Shown here: positions 61,387-64,000 of the stretch, piece after piece
How the letters are laid out: every line of letters begins with the position of its first letter
How positions within the stretch are numbered: the first letter of the stretch is position 1
Origin: an uncultured Schaedlerella sp.
GTDB lineage: Bacteria; Bacillota; Clostridia; Lachnospirales; Lachnospiraceae
Assembly: GCA_934435195.1 (NCBI GenBank)
Contig: CAKSAJ010000008.1
Location: 35,009-99,008 of the forward strand
Reading direction: 5' to 3'
DNA length: 64,000 bases
Program-made: the position numbers and the translations under genes
The notes under the pieces: model-generated
The model's input: the letters and a program-made list of their open reading frames with translations, nothing else
The model's database searches: none
What the model was told of the DNA's origin: nothing

Positions 61387-61447
61387 TGTCTCAGTCTAAA
61401 GTTTTATAATAAGATTTTTTTACCGTATAACTTAAGGAGGTCACGAT

Positions 61448-61972
61448 ATGAATAAACAAGAATGCAAAATAGTACAAGATTTATTACCATTATATATTGA
61501 TAATCTTGTAGAAGAGGATACTAAACTATATATAGAGCAACATCTGGAAGTTTGCGATGAATGTAATGACATACAAAGAAGAATGCGAGAGGGGGTATCA
61601 GTTCAAATACTTAATAAGGGAAATGGTGCTGAAAAGAACATTATAAAATATATTGCAAAAATAATGATATGGTATATGTTATGTCCATTAGGTGTGATTT
61701 TTCTAATAGTATTAGGAGGGGGAACTGCTTTAAGGATTTATGAAGGCGTACTAATTCTAATAGCACTATCTTGCATTGGGTCAGAAGTTTTTTATAAGAG
61801 TACTTGGTGGGATCCGGAATGTATTAAATTACAAGAAGAAATCAAGAAGGAAGAAAAGAAGAAAAGAGGTGAATATTATGTAAGACCCATTCTTATTGGA
61901 TTACCAGCTATACTCACAATTTTAGTATTAAATATCCCTCGTATTACACATTATGTATCAATGATGATGTAA
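61448..61972 (+). CDS. Zinc-binding anti-sigma factor (zf-HC2)
   Basis: A 174-residue membrane protein with a ZAS/zf-HC2 domain: CKIVQDLLPLYIDNLVEEDT then His32-x3-Cys36-x2-Cys39 in HLEVCDEC. Two or three membrane helices follow (about 68-90, 92-112 and 142-165). It should hold the sigma factor at the membrane until a signal arrives. AAGGAGGTCACG precedes the ATG. The pair is a standard ECF unit. Confidence 0.88.
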   Translation: MNKQECKIVQDLLPLYIDNLVEEDTKLYIEQHLEVCDECNDIQRRMREGVSVQILNKGNGAEKNIIKYIAKIMIWYMLCPLGVIFLIVLGGGTALRIYEGVLILIALSCIGSEVFYKSTWWDPECIKLQEEIKKEEKKKRGEYYVRPILIGLPAILTILVLNIPRITHYVSMMM

Positions 61973-62765
61973 GTGGATGAAAATTATTAAATGTAGAAAT
62001 GTGTGAAAACTGTTCTATGTTTAGTTATAAATATAAAGGAACAAGTGTAAGTTACGGTTATTTCGTAAGTGATTTTATTTCGGGGTGGATTTAATCCACT
62101 CCGTTTCTGGTTTTAATTGTAGCTAGAAAACGCAAGTATTTTGCTCTATTCCGAATGGAAATTCAGCAGCTTCATCGGTGCATCAGTGTTTTACATTATG
62201 AGGAGCTTACAATTATGCAAGCAAAACGGTAAACGCCAAATAAAAGCACGGTACACTTAAAAATTACCCCAGCTTGCCCTTGCGAGGTGGAGTAATTCAC
62301 TATAATTCACATGCGATTTTTGAGAGGTTGGAGTTTTCACTCCAAGGTGCAAGATTGCTTCCTTGTTGTTGGTTTGTAAGATTATCTGTTTCTATCTGGC
62401 TAAAGAGTTCTAAAAGCGTTTCATAGGTCAAATCCGAGAATTTAGTATTACTTGCAACTATGTATTTTATATCTAATGTGAATCGCATTAACAACAGAGA
62501 CCCCTGTTTAAATGAGTTGATCGTATTCACACTCAGGCCTCTTCTATAAGGTAAATAAGTTTCAAAGTAATCTTTAAAAGAGACATTCGCCTACTCATAA
62601 AAACTCTAATCTGGGAATAAGTCTCCGACGAAGGATTCAAACTTTGTGAGAGTATCCTCAAAATAATTTGAATATTCTTGTGTCTCGAAATCGCAAATCC
62701 GGAAATTTGGAAATCGGAGTTCCGGTACTCGGAAATCGCCTTTTTTGTGCTTGGTTACTTGTCCA
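61973..62765. other. Non-coding and decayed sequence after the anti-sigma gene
   Basis: A terminator-like hairpin GGGGTGGATT/AATCCACTCC at 62082-62102 is followed by GTTTCTGGTTTT. After it the sequence around 62200-62290 (minus strand GGGCAAGCTGGGGTAATTTT) resembles IS21-type intergenic or end sequence. A minus-strand frame of 76 codons (62300-62530) and short direct repeats GGAAATC around 62685-62735 are seen, none of which I can assign. Confidence 0.35.
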
Positions 62766-62840
62766 TTTCTATGGGGATATTAGTCAAGGCCTTGCCGCAT
62801 CTGCGGTGCGTAGCAGCCTTTACTAATATTCTCATAGAAA
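62766..62840. repeat. Long nested hairpin
   Basis: TTTCTATGGGGATATTAGT (62766-62784) pairs with ACTAATATTCTCATAGAAA (62822-62840) over 19 bp with two mismatches. Inside, AAGGC (62786-62790) pairs with GCCTT (62816-62820) and CCGCA (62795-62799) with TGCGG (62802-62806). A 62-codon plus-strand frame that crosses it is probably spurious. It may be a transposon end, a non-autonomous element or a structured RNA. Confidence 0.6.
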
Positions 62841-62909
62841 TTATATTTAGGTATGCACAAAAGTGAAGCCAAAAAGTGATTTCCATATCGCCGGACAGCC
62901 GATGGAATC

Positions 62910-63130
62910 TCATCCGGAATATTCATAATTACCACCATATTTTAAGTATTTCTCGGTGTAATATAAACTGGCATGATCTAAATATGTTGATAGAAATGGA
63001 ATAGATTCGCTAGGGCTAATGCCACTTCTTTCATTTTTATTAAAAAGTTTACTGCAAAAGTATGTAAGGTCTAAATTACTGGCTTACCAGATGGAGTAGG
63101 TATCCGACAGGCACGTTTACGCAGCATACT
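62910..63130 (-). pseudogene. Decayed tyrosine recombinase (integrase) C-terminus
   Basis: On the minus strand one frame reads RACRIPTPSGKPVI, a stop, then TLHTFAVNFLIKM; after a frame change it continues SIPFLSTYLDHASLYYTEKYLKYGG to a stop at 62910. These are the R-x-x-H box (RHTFAVN with Arg lost), the LGH box (here LDH) and the Tyr-containing TEKYL end of phage-type integrases. At least one stop and one frameshift disrupt it. It may be the former integrase of the element. Confidence 0.65.
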
Positions 63131-63385
63131 AACTGTATTATAAAAACAACTGGAAGAACTCCCCATGATCATGACACCAAGCGACATCTGTTAGACAGAC
63201 TGCCGTGTTTATATTCTATTACCAAATCATCCATCCAGGGAACGTCCTAGAGGGTATTTGTCACTCATAATGAAACCTCCAATGGAAGTGAATTCCTACT
63301 TCCCATCAAAAGTGATGGATTAAAAATCTATCTGCTATCGTTATGAATGATAAAGTGATAAATTCATTATAGGTTGATAACAATA
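63131..63385. other. Decayed sequence between integrase and IS21 relics
   Basis: On the minus strand an ATG near 63270 after GGAGG opens MSDKYPLGRSLDG and stops; the rest to 63131 is probably the ruined upstream part of the integrase gene with several stops. No intact frame is present. Confidence 0.3.
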
Positions 63386-63511
63386 ATTGATTGTCGTGAA
63401 ATCATCAGACTAAAAAGTCTGGAGTTTAGAAATGTTGCGATTGCGAACAACGTGTGTTGTTCACGCAACACAGTTTCTGAAGTGATTAAGATTGCAAAAA
63501 CACATTCTTAG
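63386..63511 (+). pseudogene. IS21-family istA N-terminal fragment
   Basis: The frame reads IDCREIIRLKSLEFRNVAIA followed by CCSRNTVSEVIKIAKTHS and a stop at 63509. This is the N-terminal helix-turn-helix of IS21 transposases (REIIRLKSLGFSNRAIAASCGCSRNTV type). No start codon and no catalytic domain are present, so it is a relic. Confidence 0.7.
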
Positions 63512-63779
63512 ATATTATCTATCCATAATCCACTATCTTGCTTGACGGTTACTATGTATTGAATAAAAGGCTTTGAATTGGTCGGATTCGAGAAAATGTT
63601 TAGTATGAATAATTATCCTGAATTATTCATGGAACAATATCTGAACTGATAACTGTACGATGAAATTAAAAATGCTCCATGCAGTCATAACATCGCTCAA
63701 TTTCTCTGTCAAAAGGGCGCAAAGTCCCTATCGCAGAGTTCAGAGCAATTGTTAAACTGTCAAGGTTCGTTAATAGGTG
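63512..63779. other. Spacer without a recognised gene
   Basis: This stretch lies between the IS21 relic and the IS1380-type transposase. I see a TTGACGG motif near 63541 and the IR-like TATCCTGAATTATTCATG around 63616, which recalls the hairpin at 43718, but no gene. Confidence 0.3.
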
Positions 63780-64000
63780 CTATTCCAGCTGTACATTTAG
63801 CTTGCCGATATTAAAAATTGTCTTATAGAATTCACTCTTATAAGGGCAACTACTGCAAAGCTTGAATGTGATATATCTTGCTGAACGAACTACTTTTACA
63901 GCAATCTTCAGCAGTTTTAAACAGACGGTATCAATACGTTGCTTTCGCATATTTGCTGATAACGCCAATCGTCTAAACCAATTAAATATGTTATACGCAA
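63780..64000 (-). CDS. IS1380-like family transposase, C-terminal part
   Basis: The frame is open from the window end to a stop at 63780. It reads AYNIFNWFRRLALSANMRKQ, then LLKIAVKVVRSARYITFKL and CPYKSEFYKTIFNIGKLNVQ, the usual C-terminus of IS1380/IS4-like transposases (AYNL-WFRR, R-ARY-LKL, FW--F). The catalytic part lies outside the window, so whether the gene is intact is unknown. Confidence 0.7.
   Translation of the reverse strand, partial: AYNIFNWFRRLALSANMRKQRIDTVCLKLLKIAVKVVRSARYITFKLCSSCPYKSEFYKTIFNIGKLNVQLE

Noticed and set aside
62678..62866. Plus-strand 62-codon frame
   Set aside because: It crosses the long hairpin and GGAAATC repeats and has no start context; composition reflects the repeats.

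Overview
The window looks like a chromosomal segment of a low-GC, strictly anaerobic Firmicute, most likely a gut Lachnospiraceae (Blautia/Dorea/Mediterraneibacter type). Evidence for this is the codon use, GGAGG ribosome-binding sites, an anaerobe-type ThiC, thiamine salvage through ThiW under a TPP riboswitch, a DUF951-rpsF-ssb-rpsR block, class B sortases and a large conjugative element typical of that family. The species call is inference; no rRNA gene is present.

Chromosomal part (1-20760). A partial PD-(D/E)XK (Rpn-type) transposase runs off the left edge. Next come a nested inverted-repeat element, a two-gene module of a HipA-like kinase followed by a helix-turn-helix partner behind a promoter with two identical operator palindromes, thiC and thiW (minus strand, TPP riboswitch), a 301-residue protein of unknown role, a YitT membrane protein, a four-gene operon (leucine-rich-repeat protein, VWA protein, MoxR-like AAA ATPase, LUD-domain protein), an orphan 3' end of an EF-Tu gene, a zinc-ribbon/TM2/SPFH operon that contains a frameshift, a candidate type I toxin-antitoxin locus (32-residue membrane peptide with convergent antisense RNA), an Abi_2/HEPN abortive-infection protein, a class B sortase, and rpsF-ssb-rpsR.

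Integrative conjugative element (about 20.8 kb onward). Right after rpsR begin genes of a conjugative element: DUF6075 and DUF3970 proteins, ParA, ParB, a RepA_N initiator with an iteron-like array inside its coding sequence, then a sortase-assembled pilus operon (two or three pilins, one class C and one class B sortase), a type IV secretion block (VirB2-, VirB6- and VirB3-like proteins, VirB4 ATPase, a glucosaminidase-NlpC/P60 wall hydrolase and an accessory lipid-proximal protein), an AT-rich cargo island (HEPN-type protein, papain-like protein, AAA ATPase), then MobC, MobA relaxase, DUF5688, ArdC antirestriction protein and the VirD4 coupling protein.

Glycocin cluster (55.4-60.6 kb). Directly after virD4 lies a strongly AT-rich gene cluster with all the parts of a glycocin pathway: a 70-residue double-glycine precursor with a five-cysteine core, a SunS-like family 2 glycosyltransferase, two membrane-anchored thioredoxin-like proteins with CxxC sites, a peptidase-containing ABC transporter, and a 41-residue hydrophobic peptide that could be the immunity factor. 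An ECF sigma factor and a zinc-binding anti-sigma factor follow. The gene order is the sublancin/glycocin F logic, but the cysteine spacing of the core differs from both. I consider this the most interesting system in the window.

Right end (62-64 kb). This is a graveyard of mobile elements: a long nested hairpin, a decayed tyrosine recombinase (perhaps the former integrase of the element), an IS21 istA fragment and the C-terminus of an IS1380-type transposase that leaves the window. No intact integrase is visible.
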